From NCBI RefSeq assembly GCF_000003815.2, contig NC_049983.1:1238546-1302545 (forward strand): a DNA stretch of 64,000 bases. The letters run 5' to 3'. Of the stretch, positions 23,360-34,384 are shown piece after piece. The position numbers and the translations under genes are program-made. How positions within the stretch are numbered: the stretch's first letter is position 1; each line of letters opens with the position of its first letter. This stretch comes from Branchiostoma floridae. Taxonomy: Eukaryota > Chordata > Leptocardii > Amphioxiformes > Branchiostomatidae. The notes beneath the pieces were generated by a model. That model had not been told where the DNA came from and ran no database searches. It saw only the letters and a program-made list of their open reading frames with translations.

Positions 23360-23598
23360 CTACTAGCCTCCATAGCAGACTCTCTGGGGTATTTTTGTCG
23401 TCTTTTTTTAGCTCACAATACACTTTTGCTGGCCATTTGTTTTTCTACTGGGTCGCTGATTGCCGGCTGTCGCTCATTACCGGCCCAAGCGACCCAGTAC
23501 AAAAAGAAATGGCCAGAAAAAATGTCTACTATGAGCCAAAACAAAAGGACAAAAAAGGCCCAAGAGAGCCTGCTGTGGAGGCTACGCGTCTACTAGGA
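23360..23598. mobile_element. Foldback MITE
   Basis: TAGCCTCCATAGCAGACTCTC at the left is complementary to GAGAGCCTGCTGTGGAGGCTA at the right (core 23364-23584). Inner arms also pair (CTGGCCATTTGTTTTTCTAC against GTACAAAAAGAAATGGCCAG). The homologous 3' flank of the other paralogue (near 33920) lacks it, so it inserted after the gene duplication. Confidence 0.75.
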
Positions 23599-23791
23599 TA
23601 TACATGAAGCATTTTGTCTGGAATGTTATACAACTGGTAAACAACTGTTACACAATATTCATGTGATTTTGAATTGAGGAAAACCGTCTGGAACGTTACA
23701 CAATTGCCACACAACCGTTACACAACCGTTTCTCAACCGTTGCACGAATGTTTTCGTAACATTGTATGCCTTGTAACACTATTATGTTCCA

Positions 23792-23797
23792 TTTAAT
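23792..23797 (-). terminator. Candidate poly(A) signal
   Basis: ATTAAA on the minus strand, about 90 bases downstream of the TAG of the gene at 23885-25931. Confidence 0.35.
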
Positions 23798-23884
23798 TTT
23801 ATAAACAAAAAAGAGGATCCCAACCTACTGACACTACTTTTTGTAGGACTTGTGTAATCTTAAACACAACATTTTCCCTACGCC

Positions 23885-25931
23885 CTACTGCTGCCCATAT
23901 AGTTGCTTCTTCCGTCGTGATAACGGCAGAACACTTTGTATCAAGTTGCTAATGGTGTCGTCTCGTTCCGAGTTTTCTTCGTTTTCTTCGATCACATTTT
24001 CGAGCTTGTCCAAAGACGAAGTTGTAAATTTTGTCGACCCAATGCTCGCCCTTCTCGTTGGCGATGTTGCAGTTGAACCTGGCGACATAAACGAACCGTA
24101 GTTTGTGGTGGACAGAGACGGCAGGGAGCTTCTCCTGGCCCGAGAGTTAGCACTGGAGCTGGCCGGTGACAGGTAGGTGTTACGCCACGTTTGTTCTCCA
24201 GCATTCAAAGCAGGGAAGCCAACTTTTAACAAGTCAGTCGAAAGATTCGTGGACGCCACGCTTGTTCTGCGCTGGATCTTAGCCGAAGTCTTCTTCTTTG
24301 TTTTCTTTTTCTGTTCGTTCCCATCGGCATTTTCTTGAGTGTCGCCTGCAAGTACTACTCTGAGAGCCGCACCAGCTTTTAGTCTCGCTCTCTGGAAAAC
24401 CTGATCCTGCTTTTCAACAGAAGATTCGTCCACGTTCAAGAGAGATGCGAGAACTTTCGCGTCCATCCTTGGTCGGCGTACCAGTCTGGGTTTGACCCGC
24501 TCCTTGTTGTTTTCTTCGTTAGTGGATTTTGAATGACGTTTGTGATCGTGCTTCTTTTTATTCTTCGACGGCAACTTGTGCAGTGAAATGACATTGTCCT
24601 TTGTGGGTTCTAAATCACTGTTTCCTTCACATTTCACAGGAATATGGTACAAAGTCCGTTGTATGAAGGGATGCTCCGGTAAGGAGGTTGCTCGACTCTT
24701 AAACGGCTTGGTCTTAGAATCGAGTTTTATACTTCCTTGCTTTTGAGTAACGCCGTGGGGGTCTTGATACACGTCTGGGTATATTATACCTATGGCTGCA
24801 TTTTTCTCCCTTTCCTTCGATTTCTTTGAAGACGTCGTGCGTAGGTATCCTTTTTGTAAGGGTGTCGTCGGTTGCACCTGTTGTCTCAAATTCTCCTTGT
24901 TGTTTATGTCCAGAATGCGTTTGTTTATGTTCTCTAGACGAGGCAACAGGTTACTCTGTTCGCCCCTGAAATGTTAAGATAAATAATAAACGTTAAAAGC
25001 AGTCAGAAACTTTCTAATAGAAATATTTCAAAGAGCAAAGAAAATTACTATTTTATGTTATTCTTTATTGCAGACAGTATCTGGCCCATAGTAAAAACTG
25101 ACTTAAATATACGGACCTAAAATAAACTCAACAACGCAAAGACGTAAAATAACATCACTCTGTATATACAGGCGTCTCCAGACGTATATGTTGTGGTATA
25201 GAAAGATGAATAATGGAATAAGAATTAATTCGAACATTGTAAAAGTCGATATACAAAGGAAGAGGACTGTTTACACTATCTGAATTACAAACAATTCGCT
25301 GGCACTGCAGGAACTGAACTGCAGAATTGGCTAATTCATTATTAGGCGAAAACAACAGTAGGCAATGTAACATTTGGATATGACTCTCGATCTAAATGTC
25401 TCGTCTGTCTATATCACTCAAGTATTTTTTCTTTTCTATTAGCTTTTGGGCGAGGACAATGTGGCACTTCACTCAAGTTTAGTAACTTATATTAACAGTG
25501 CCACATACACAGTACAGACAAAAGGTAAAGGTAGTCTTTCCTTCTGCCTCCCGAACCGAAGTCAGGTACCCATTTTTACACCTGTATGAAGTGATGAAGG
25601 CCGTGTAAAATGCCTTTCCCGAGGGCACAACTCCGGGAGCACCGTGGGTATCGAGCTCAGAACCTCTCGGTACCAAGCCGAACGCTCTACCAGTTACGCC
25701 ACACAAGACGCCACAAACTGAAATTCTACATTCACTGAAGTATTTTTCCATGTCGACCATTCCTTACCTGTCAGAGTTCCACGCGATACGTCTTTCATTC
25801 TCCAGCAGGTGCATTTCCAAGCCGTGCTGTTGTTTATCTCCTAGCATCTTTTGACGGTAAGTCTTCATGTCCTTGTCTTCCATGGTATGCACCGCGTGAG
25901 TTTCTACGTCTTCTGCGAACCTGTTCTTCAT
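23885..25931 (-). CDS. Unknown two-exon gene, copy A (414 aa)
   Basis: Exon 1 is 25768-25931 and exon 2 is 23885-24965 (minus strand). The junction joins AG to G in frame across a GTAAGG donor and a CATTTCAG acceptor. The protein starts MKNRFAEDVETHAV; residues about 25-75 are charged and probably helical (LEMHLLENERRIAW, LLPRLENINKRI). The rest is low-complexity and basic, with serine-rich blocks. Blocks kept between the two paralogues include KPFKSRATSLPEHPFIQRTL, PRMDAKVLASLLNVDESSVE and the C-terminal NLIQSVLPLSRRKKQLYGQQ. No signal peptide or membrane segment. I do not recognise the family. Purifying constraint is suggested because both copies stay open for over 360 codons with mostly whole-codon gaps. 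The upstream region is part of the repeated array that also lies upstream of copy B. Confidence 0.75.
25545..25710 (-). mobile_element. tRNA-derived SINE in the intron of copy A
   Basis: Minus-strand B-box-like GAGGTTCTGAGCTCGATACC and A-box-like TGGCGTAACTGG, with the shared phrase AAAGGCATTTTACACGG. A matching insertion is in the same place in the intron of copy B (36110-36238), so it predates the duplication. Confidence 0.6.
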
Positions 25932-26111
25932 TTTTATGGTGTTATCCGAGATGCTTTCTTACGAAATGTTTTATACAACCCGCCCTCGTCCAGACACTAT
26001 TCAAAATGCTATGCAGCTTTCTAGACTGCGACGATATAAGTTGCAGTTTATCTTATCTTATTTATCTTTTCTACTTTGCATTTCCCAAGAGTATCAAACG
26101 GGATGTGTATT

Positions 26112-27069
26112 TTAACCCTATTCAGACCGGGCTTTTTTGGTCATCCCTGGACCGGGGGGGGGGGCTTTTGAGGCCCTCCATTTCTAAGTCCTATAACTCT
26201 AAAACGACGTGCCGTAAGGCCACCAAATTTTTAGGACATGATTTCGACATAATATCTGACAAGTATGTGACGTTTGACGTTACGTTGACGTAAGATGACG
26301 TAATTATGACGTCATCAATTTGATTACATTGGCCAAATCCATGAAAAATGGGTATTCTCAGAAAACTTCAAGTTATGCTACAAAAATGTAACAACAAGTG
26401 CACATAACAGAATAATAATGTTTATTACGACTTGCGTTGCCAATAGCAACATCAATGACGTCAATATGACGTCATAAAATGACGTCATGCACATCTAAGA
26501 TACGAGTTGGGCTCCGCCATATTATATCCACCACCTTGAATTTTTAAAAATACTTTTTTTGCAACAAATAATCACAAAGGGCAGTGGAAATAGACTAAAT
26601 TCATTCATTTAGATGGTTTTTGATGAAAAAATACCAGGTAGTTACAAATTTTAACGGATAATTAGCTTGTTATTCTTGATCTGGCCATTCGGTCCGCCAT
26701 CTTGGATTTCGGGCTGATGACGTCATCAAATTAGCATAATTTATGCATATATGATTATGAAAGATATGCTGAATAATATAAGATTTTATTTATGTAACAA
26801 AATCGCAGTAATATAGCAAATAAATGTGGAAAATACATAGTTAGAACCAAAAATAGTGATTTTTGGCAAAACTGCCTGTCAACAAACGGTTGCCATGGCA
26901 ACAAGAAAAAATGGAAAATTTGTCAAACTTCGTGAAATTGTTGTCAACAATATTTTAGGAAAACTCAACAAATTTGGTGGCTTTAGCGTAAGCCGTTCTG
27001 GCGTTATAGGACATCGAAGTTAGCGCGGGCCTCAAAAGCCCCCCCCCCCCCCGGTCTGAATAGGGTTAA
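26112..27069. mobile_element. TTAA-flanked MITE, family 1, copy 2
   Basis: 950 bp (26116-27065) flanked by TTAA; ends CCCTATTCAGACCGGG and CCGGTCTGAATAGGG. Close to the copy at 3021-3981 along its whole length, with point differences and small indels. The host site is the TTAA of the repeat-unit phrase GTGTATTTTAAAAACT. Confidence 0.85.
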
Positions 27070-27475
27070 AAAAAATACGTATACGTATAAGCTGTTGCCG
27101 AGTGAGTACGTGTGCAAGTTTTCAGCTTATATATTTATTGTGGCCATAGGACAGTAGCGTTCGAGCCACTAACACCGCAAAAAGACCATAACTTTGTCAT
27201 AAGTGTGGTGTTTTTGTTTTTAACTTACTCGAGGTGTGGCACACCTCAAACACAGGACTTTAATTTAGCTTTCTGGACTGGCACAAAATGATATTTAGTT
27301 TATCTTATCTTATCTTTCCTACTTTGCATTTCAAACGTAATTTCCCTAGAGTATCACACGGGATGTGTATTTTTAAAACTATTACCTCTAATCTATGCGG
27401 GAGTACCATATAGCCAGAATTTTCGCGCGATTGCACGTTTTTAGCTTTTACATAAGACTATGTTGATTTGATCAT

Positions 27476-30400
27476 AGTCAAGTCAAGTCAAGTTTATTGC
27501 ACAACGATTGTATCAGGTACAATGTATGGCAAGTAAAATGTATTACTAGCAACTACGAACTATCTACATGAGTATACTAATCTAACATAATAGAAAATAA
27601 GGCGGCATAGTGTATTTTACATTGTTAAACTTAAAGCACGACTTCTCTTTTGCATAGCATTATATATATATTGGCCTAGGTGGACAGATACAGAGTCGGG
27701 ACATGATAGAATTACATTGAATATTTCTCTACTTGTATTAGGTAGTGTTGTTCTGTTGTTACACATGGTCAATAACTTTTTCCTTTCTTCATCATAACAA
27801 GGGCATATCATCAGGAAATGGTATTCATCTTCAATACTGTCTTTGCAGATGGGACACATTCTCTTTTCGGATGGTATATTTTTGTGACGACCCTTTTCAA
27901 TTTCTAAATTTTTCTAAGTTTTGAATTGATAAAAGATAGTTTTCTAGCGCAAAGGCTGTCTTAATTTTCGAATATGTTGCCAGTTTACTAAAGTTTCTTA
28001 TCTTTTGTCTCCAGTTCGAAAGATATGTGTCCTTTAGGCGTTCCTTGAACATGTTTCCAAAATATTTGGCATCGACATTAGGGTTTAGCCAAATATTTTG
28101 GAAACCATGTCTGCATAGTATATCTTGTACATGTGTAATCCATTCATGTTCTTGAGCAACAGCAGTGTCGTACGCTTTTTTAACAATTCTATCATTAGAC
28201 ATATTGTGTAATCTAAGCCAATATTTAATCAGTCGTGTCTGGGTGTCTATATACAGTGGAAACACACCTAGCTCGCCCAGTACAGCAGCGTTAACAGAAC
28301 TTCTAGGAACACTAAGTAATACCTTACAGTAGTTAAGCAGTACATGTTCTAGATCAGGAATCTCGTAGGAAATATTAGGCTGCTCTAGTGTTACGTTCTG
28401 ATTTCTCAGGGCGTCTGATTGATATGTAATATTCAATTTGTCAGTATACTTCTTAAATCGAACAAGAACAGGACGGGTAGATGATGTATCATATTTCCTG
28501 CCAACACGGATAGCCTTAAGTATATTTACATTCGGTCCCAGTATCGGGGCAATGATGTTTGAAACTGTATCCCTAACACTTTCATTCGGATATTCCTTTA
28601 TTCCTTTAAGGATGAGCTCTTTGCTTTGAGCGTTTGTTCCAAGTATTTCCCCGCAGTAGAGCAAGATCGGCTTGACTAGGCTTTGGAATAAATCCAGGGC
28701 AAGAGATATCGAGGGATTATGATTTGATGCTAGCAATGATTTAAGTTTAAAGGATGCTCGCATAGCTTTTACTCTGAGTTGTTTATTGGCACGGTGAAAT
28801 GATCCTGATGGTGTGATGTCTACTCCTAGGTAAGTGTAAAAGTTTGTGAAATTTATAGGTTGTCCTTGTGACTGAAAGGGGGAGCGTTTATTATAGTTAG
28901 CTCGCCCATTTTTTGAAAATATCATAACTTTAGTTTTTTCTCTATTGATCGATAGTTTCCAAGTAGAACAAAATTTATCTAGTCTTTCTAGGCAATGCTT
29001 CAGACCCGTTTCCAATTTTGAGATGAGCACAAGGTCATCAGCCCAGAGAAGGCTACTTATGGGGGTATCGTTTAGTATTACAGGGTCGCATAATGGTGAT
29101 GACAATCTGTCTGGAAGATCATTAACAAATAGATTAAAAAGGAGTGGGCTTAGATTGCATCCCTGTCGTACACCGCAAGAAGATCTAAAGTAATCTGAAA
29201 GGCCGTGAGACGTTTTCACACAATATTCTATATTATCGTACATTGATTGTATAATGTTGAAGAAATTACCACCTATACCCGACGATAAGACCTTGTAGAA
29301 TAAACCTTTTCTCCACACAGAATCAAAGGCTTTCCTGAAGTCTACAAAGCATGTGTATAATTTTCCGCCGGGTACAGATAACTGTTTATCAATGAGAGAT
29401 TTCAGCACAAATATGTTATCACTGGTCCGAAAGTCCTTTCGAAATCCAGACTGAAAGGGGGACAAAATGTTGTTGTTTTCTAAGAAGTGCTGTAAACGGT
29501 TGCTGAGTACTGATGTGAACAACTTTCCGACACAGCTAGAAATGGCAATTCCTCTGTAATTTGAAGGATTCGATGGATTGCAACTTTTGTATATGGGAAC
29601 AAGAATGCTCTGACTCCATTGGTGTGGGAAATATCCAGAGTTAAGGACTATATTAAAGAGTTTTCGCAATGGTGGTATAAGTTTTGTATTGGCATATTTC
29701 AACATTTCATTAATGACGGAGTCTGTTCCACACGCTTTGCTGCATTTTAATTTACGCAGCCCCTCCAAAATTTCTTCATTTGAAATGTCGAAATCTAGAG
29801 GTTTTTCTGTAAGTTTTTCTAGCGTGTGGATAATGTTGTCTGTAATGTTGTCTGCAGGGTCGCTATTCACAGAGTGTGCTTCAGTGCTTTTGGTAGCTGT
29901 CTGGACAAGTTCAGGCCTTACATTGTAGACATGTTGGTGAAAATCTTTATCGGATTTGCTACTTTCAATGAGGTCATTTAAATTTTTAAAGTGGGTTCTC
30001 CACTCTTCGGGGTTAATGTTATCATCAATGTCTTGTTGATCACTTTCATCCTGCTTTTGTAGCTTTAATTCTCTCCAGAACTTTTGAGGATTTTCTTTAC
30101 TGAGTTTGCTTAGTTTGTGCCATTGTCTTTCGTTGAAAAGCCTTTTTTCTGTTTTGATTTTCTTCTTGTAGACTTTTAGATTGCAAAAATACGTATGGCG
30201 GACATCAAGTCTCCACGGACATTTTGAAAATTGGGAAGCTAAGTTATTGATTTTGCGTTTCAGCGAGGCGCATGATGGAGTGTACCATGGCTTACTTTTC
30301 TTTTTCTTTCTTCTTTTGTTCCTGAAAGTGATTTTTCTTAAAGATTTGTCGGCCACACGTGTGATAATGCCAGCAAATTCCTCTACTACACTCTCTACGT

Positions 30401-31400
30401 TGCAGAATGACTTATCCATAAACTTTTGTATGTCATTCAATGTTGATGGATCATGGAGCGCGTCTGAGAATTTCACTTTTGAGTCTTCATCCCAGATGTA
30501 CTTATTTGGCAGAGGATGTGTTGGGATTTGAACCTGCTTAATGTACGGTGAATAATTTGTGGAAATAGAACAAGACAACAAACAATGGTCTGAAAACACA
30601 GAGAGATCATTCACTTTCAAATACTGAACTTTGGATAGAAATTCCGAGCTAACAATGAAGTAATCAACCACACTTGAACCATTATACTTGTGGCAGGTAA
30701 ATTTACCGGATAAGTCTCCTGCGACCCGGCCATTTAGGATATTAAGAGTGGCTGCCGAACAAAGGTCAATTAAATTATTACCGTATCTATTAATTGTTTT
30801 GTCGTAACTCGATCTCTGAGGCGTGTCTTTTAGATCTATGGAGTCGTGGTTTAGACAATCATCTTCAATTACTGTTTCCTGAAGGGACGCTGTTCTGGCG
30901 TTAAAATCACCAAGCAGCATGACATTACCTTGATTTGAGAATTTGCATATGTCATCTTGTACAATATCAAATAGGGAATTGTTTTTCGTTTCTGGGATTG
31001 ATGAGTTTTCCGGAGAGAAATACACACAGCCGACAAACAGATCTTGCTCTAGGCCAAAGAATATCTTATCTAACTTACACCAGAGGATATCTTTGTGTTT
31101 AGATGGTAGTTTTGTAAGACCTTTGGTGAGTTTGTTTTTGAACATAATGACTATCCCGCCTGAACTTCTTTTGGCAGTCTTTTTACATCCCTATCACTTC
31201 TAAAATAATTAAAAGATTCTATTCTACATTTTTCCCCTGGCTTGAGCCAGGTCTCCTGGAGGCAAACAAAATCATATTCTTCTAATCTAGAAACGAACTC
31301 TTCATCTTGACATTTCCTCCTAAGACCACCTTGAACGTTCCAAGAACAGAACTTAAGTGCTACCTTTTGGATAGACATTCTTGGGTCAAAGGTGCCGAAT
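27476..31400 (-). mobile_element. Non-LTR retrotransposon (APE-type LINE), 5' truncated
   Basis: The minus strand carries an ORF2 with endonuclease and reverse transcriptase, then a 3' UTR and a terminal microsatellite of CTTGA units (plus strand: TAGTCAAGTCAAGTCAAG at 27476). Short tandem repeats at the 3' end are typical of CR1/L2-like clades. No ORF1 is visible upstream of 31378, so the 5' part is missing or unrecognised. It inserted within one of the upstream repeat units; paralogous empty text (CTATGTTGATTTGCTCATTA) is at 39418. Confidence 0.85.
27617..31378 (-). pseudogene. LINE ORF2 (endonuclease-RT), broken by two frameshifts
   Basis: From 31378 the reading begins with an APE-type endonuclease start (FCSWNVQGG, then VCLQETW) and is broken by a frameshift near 31150. 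The main open part (31145-27897, 1082 codons) continues the endonuclease (LLGDFNAR, FSDHCLL), then the reverse transcriptase: PSNYRGIAISS, FVDFRKAFD, GVRQGCNLSP and the catalytic LWADDLVLI, followed by KLSINREKTKVMIF. A second frameshift near 27895 separates the C-terminal zinc-knuckle-like CPICKDSIEDEYHFLMICPC (27617-27859). Intact blocks with only two breaks indicate a young but inactive copy, or two base errors in an active one. Confidence 0.85.
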
Positions 31401-32246
31401 TAGGAAGCCGGAGGTATCACAGACAATAATAGAGCATGGTTACATATGAGCGGAGTGTATCAATACAAAATTAACGTAACAATGGGGCATTACACAAGTA
31501 GGTATACATATGTATTCTATATTTTTAGGATCAGGTCAAAATTAGGCTATTATAGTTGAGAAAGTTTGGCGTCGAAAAATAAGAAAGGGATATTTAGTTA
31601 CCTGATTCAGTCAGATTAGTCCGATATGCATCTAATGTGCATTTCTAAGTCAGTATCTCAGAAAGTCCGTCAGCATGTTCACGAGCTTCTCTGCCATGTG
31701 ACGTTTGTCTTCCACGGGCATATCAAATTGCGTCAGTTTCCAAAAAATGCTCTCTCTTCACAACCTGTGGCTGAATTGCGAGAAGTTTGCAATAGGTTAA
31801 CGTTGTTTATATGTACATCGCAAGGGTCTGGAGCGACTGCCGTTCGGCGCTAAGTCAGTAGACCTTAATACGACAGTTATTGCCCCGGTTGCGGCCATAG
31901 GACTGTAGGCTTTGACGAACACCGCGAAGAACCCCTTATTTTTTCGTATTGTGTTTTTGATTTCGTATGGTGTTCTTTAACGCGCTTGAGGTGCGGCTCG
32001 TCTCAAACACCGAACCGCTTGCGTATCTACGTCTTCTTCATCTCATGGTCTTATCCGTGACGCTTTCTTACGAAATATCTTACGAACAAAAAAAAGCAAG
32101 GTGGCTCGATCCTAATCTAGACCATGTTTCAAATGATATGTAACTTTCTGAACTGCGTCAAAATAATTTCCGGTTTATCTTATCTTATCATTGCTACTTT
32201 GCATTTCAAACAGAATTTTCCAAAAGTTTAGCACGGGGTGTGTATT

Positions 32247-33217
32247 TTAACCCTCAAACCACCGTATGGGGTCAAAACTGACCCCAGGCGCATATCAATG
32301 TGTGCCATTATGTCGTTTCTGGTCTAAAACAAATTTCCTTCCAGGAGTTTGTTTGTACATCTGTCCTATAACTTCTTATACGTTTTTACCGAGATTGGCT
32401 AATTGTTAATTAAGTTATCCTCGAAAGTTTATGCATGGTCCAGTGGGGTCAAAACTGACCCCAGCATTTTTTTAAACAAACGTTTGCGACCCACACCTAA
32501 ACTACTTATCGTAGGATCACAAAATTTTCAGAGAATGATGTACATGTAAGCCAAAATTATTGTAACAACTTTTGTGCCATTAACATGTTATATGACGACA
32601 TTATGACGTCATCTAGGTAATATCGGCCGCCATCTTGGATTTTGACTGATGACGTCATCAAATTAGCATAAATAATGAACATTGAGTCCTGAAATTTACA
32701 TTGAATTTCATAAGATGTGATAAACAACTATTATTTGCCAAGAAAACCTTAAAACTTAAATGTTTAATACAAAATTGGAAAATTTCGTAATAAATATGTC
32801 TGTCAGAATTCCGTTGCCATGGCAACATGAAAAATGATGAACATACTTTGTTCACTGAAAATGTTTGCTATCAACATTTTCTAAAAAGTTACTAAGTTTG
32901 GTGGCCCTAGCATAAGCCATTCAGGCGCTATATAGCATTAAAGCTGGTACAGGCATAAAAAACCTCCTTCCCGGTCTGAATAGCGTTTGTGCAAAATGTG
33001 GTCCTCATGATCTTTTGCATAAATTATGATAATGAGCTAAAAGTATTCTCACCTAATTATGTCAGAGTGTCCCATATATATTAATGAAACTATACATATA
33101 TACAAATCACAAAAAGATTCACACAAAAAACTGTATTTGTACAAAACGTTTTGGGGTCAGTTTTGACCCCATACGGTAATCTACGTCACAAAAAAGCTAC
33201 GGTGGTTTGAGGGTTAA
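32247..33217. mobile_element. TTAA-flanked element, family 2 (chimeric derivative)
   Basis: 963 bp (32251-33213) between TTAA sites. Ends CCCTCAAACCACCG and the inverted CGGTGGTTTGAGGG differ from family 1. The left and right ends each hold a hairpin GGGGTCAAAACTGACCCC, and a third lies at 32448-32465. The core (about 32490-32985) resembles family 1, including TTGCCATGGCAACATGAAAA, and the family 1 right terminus CCCGGTCTGAATAG is buried at about 32970. No coding capacity. The site after it, GACTGTTACGTATAATCTGT, matches uninterrupted repeat units at 38625. Confidence 0.8.
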
Positions 33218-33477
33218 GACTGTTACGTATAATCTGTGGTCAAATCGGTCAGAACTTTCGAACATGTGTATAAATAAGTATCAAGCTAGACTTGTTGTTA
33301 TATATGCTGGATGTCCATCGCACTGCGATGTTATATATAAGACTATATTAGTTTGGTTATATGGATGGTATATTATAGGAATTCAATGAAATATTATATT
33401 CCGATTTCTTGATACGTCAATACTGTGCAGTTAGTTACATGTACATGATATGTGTGGGTGTAAAGGTGGTATCTCTA

Positions 33478-33806
33478 ATATCTCACTGCACTTTGGGCAC
33501 CGGTGCGGCACTGCGGGGTTAGGTAGATTACTCAACGAATTTCAGATATAAAGAGCGAATTTTCTATTTTTCTATATTTTGTGGTCTTCTAAGTCGTGCT
33601 TTTACGTATTTTACAATATCTAAATTATTAAAAAAAGTCGGCGAAAAAAACAAAACAGTGCTGCAATGAACGAACCGCATAGTTCTAGGACACTTTTTTA
33701 TTATTTATTTGACACTTATTTTTGCCCGTGTAAAAATTTGCCCGTGAAAATGACGCGCTGTGTCGCGCCGCAGTGTGTCATTATTTTGCCTCGTGTAAAG
33801 CGGCCC
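33478..33806. mobile_element. Diverged relic related to the MITE at 37619-37876
   Basis: The interior phrase CTCAACGAATTTCAGATATA, then TTTTACGTATTTTACAATAT, matches the interior of the element at 37619-37876. The termini are not readily paired, so the copy is old or rearranged. Confidence 0.45.
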
Positions 33807-34384
33807 TATGTAACAATCCCGGTCTTTTTTACGGCTTAATTGGTACTAATTAGAAATATCGCATATCAGCTTTATGGAAAGACAATAGTCAGATTGATGG
33901 CGCTGCGCTACGTTATATATCGGGTCTTTTAGAAAATCATTGAAAGCTTTTTCTTTGGAATGTTACACAACTGTTAACAACTATTACACAATATCTAATA
34001 GAACTGTCTGGAACGTTACACAACTGCAACACAACTGTTACTCAACCGTTACACGAATATTCTTCTGGCATCGTATGTCTTAGGTTCAATCTAATCTAAT
34101 AAAACAAAACAAAACAAAATAGAATATCAACATACTGACCCTAGTGTTACACAACTGGCAAACAACTGTTACACAATTGTTTCGTGTTCTTCACGAGAAC
34201 TGTGACATAACCATTACACAACCGTTACACAACATTACTCAACCGATGTACGAAAGTTTTTGTAACATTGTATGTCTAAGGCTTCATCTAATCTAATAAA
34301 AGAAAGAAAAAAATTAAACGAGGAATCCCCGACCCTAATTTTTTTCAGGAGTGTAACCGTAAACACAACATTCGTTCCTAGGCC

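Larger units (their letters stand above)
25932..34370. repeat. Upstream-region repeat units of copy A, interrupted by insertions
   Basis: Segments here belong to the same unit as the array at 36567-39400: the core TTTGCATTTC followed by CAAGAGTATC and GGATGTGTATTTT occurs near 26075, 27323 and 32200. Between them lie a TTAA-flanked MITE (26112-27069), a LINE (27476-31400), and a second TTAA-flanked element (32247-33217). With insertions removed, the first interval is about 290 bp, close to the array period. A fragment of the repeated first exon (GCGTATCTACGTCTTC) remains near 32020-32040. The 31400-31860 part has nothing I can name. Confidence 0.65.
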
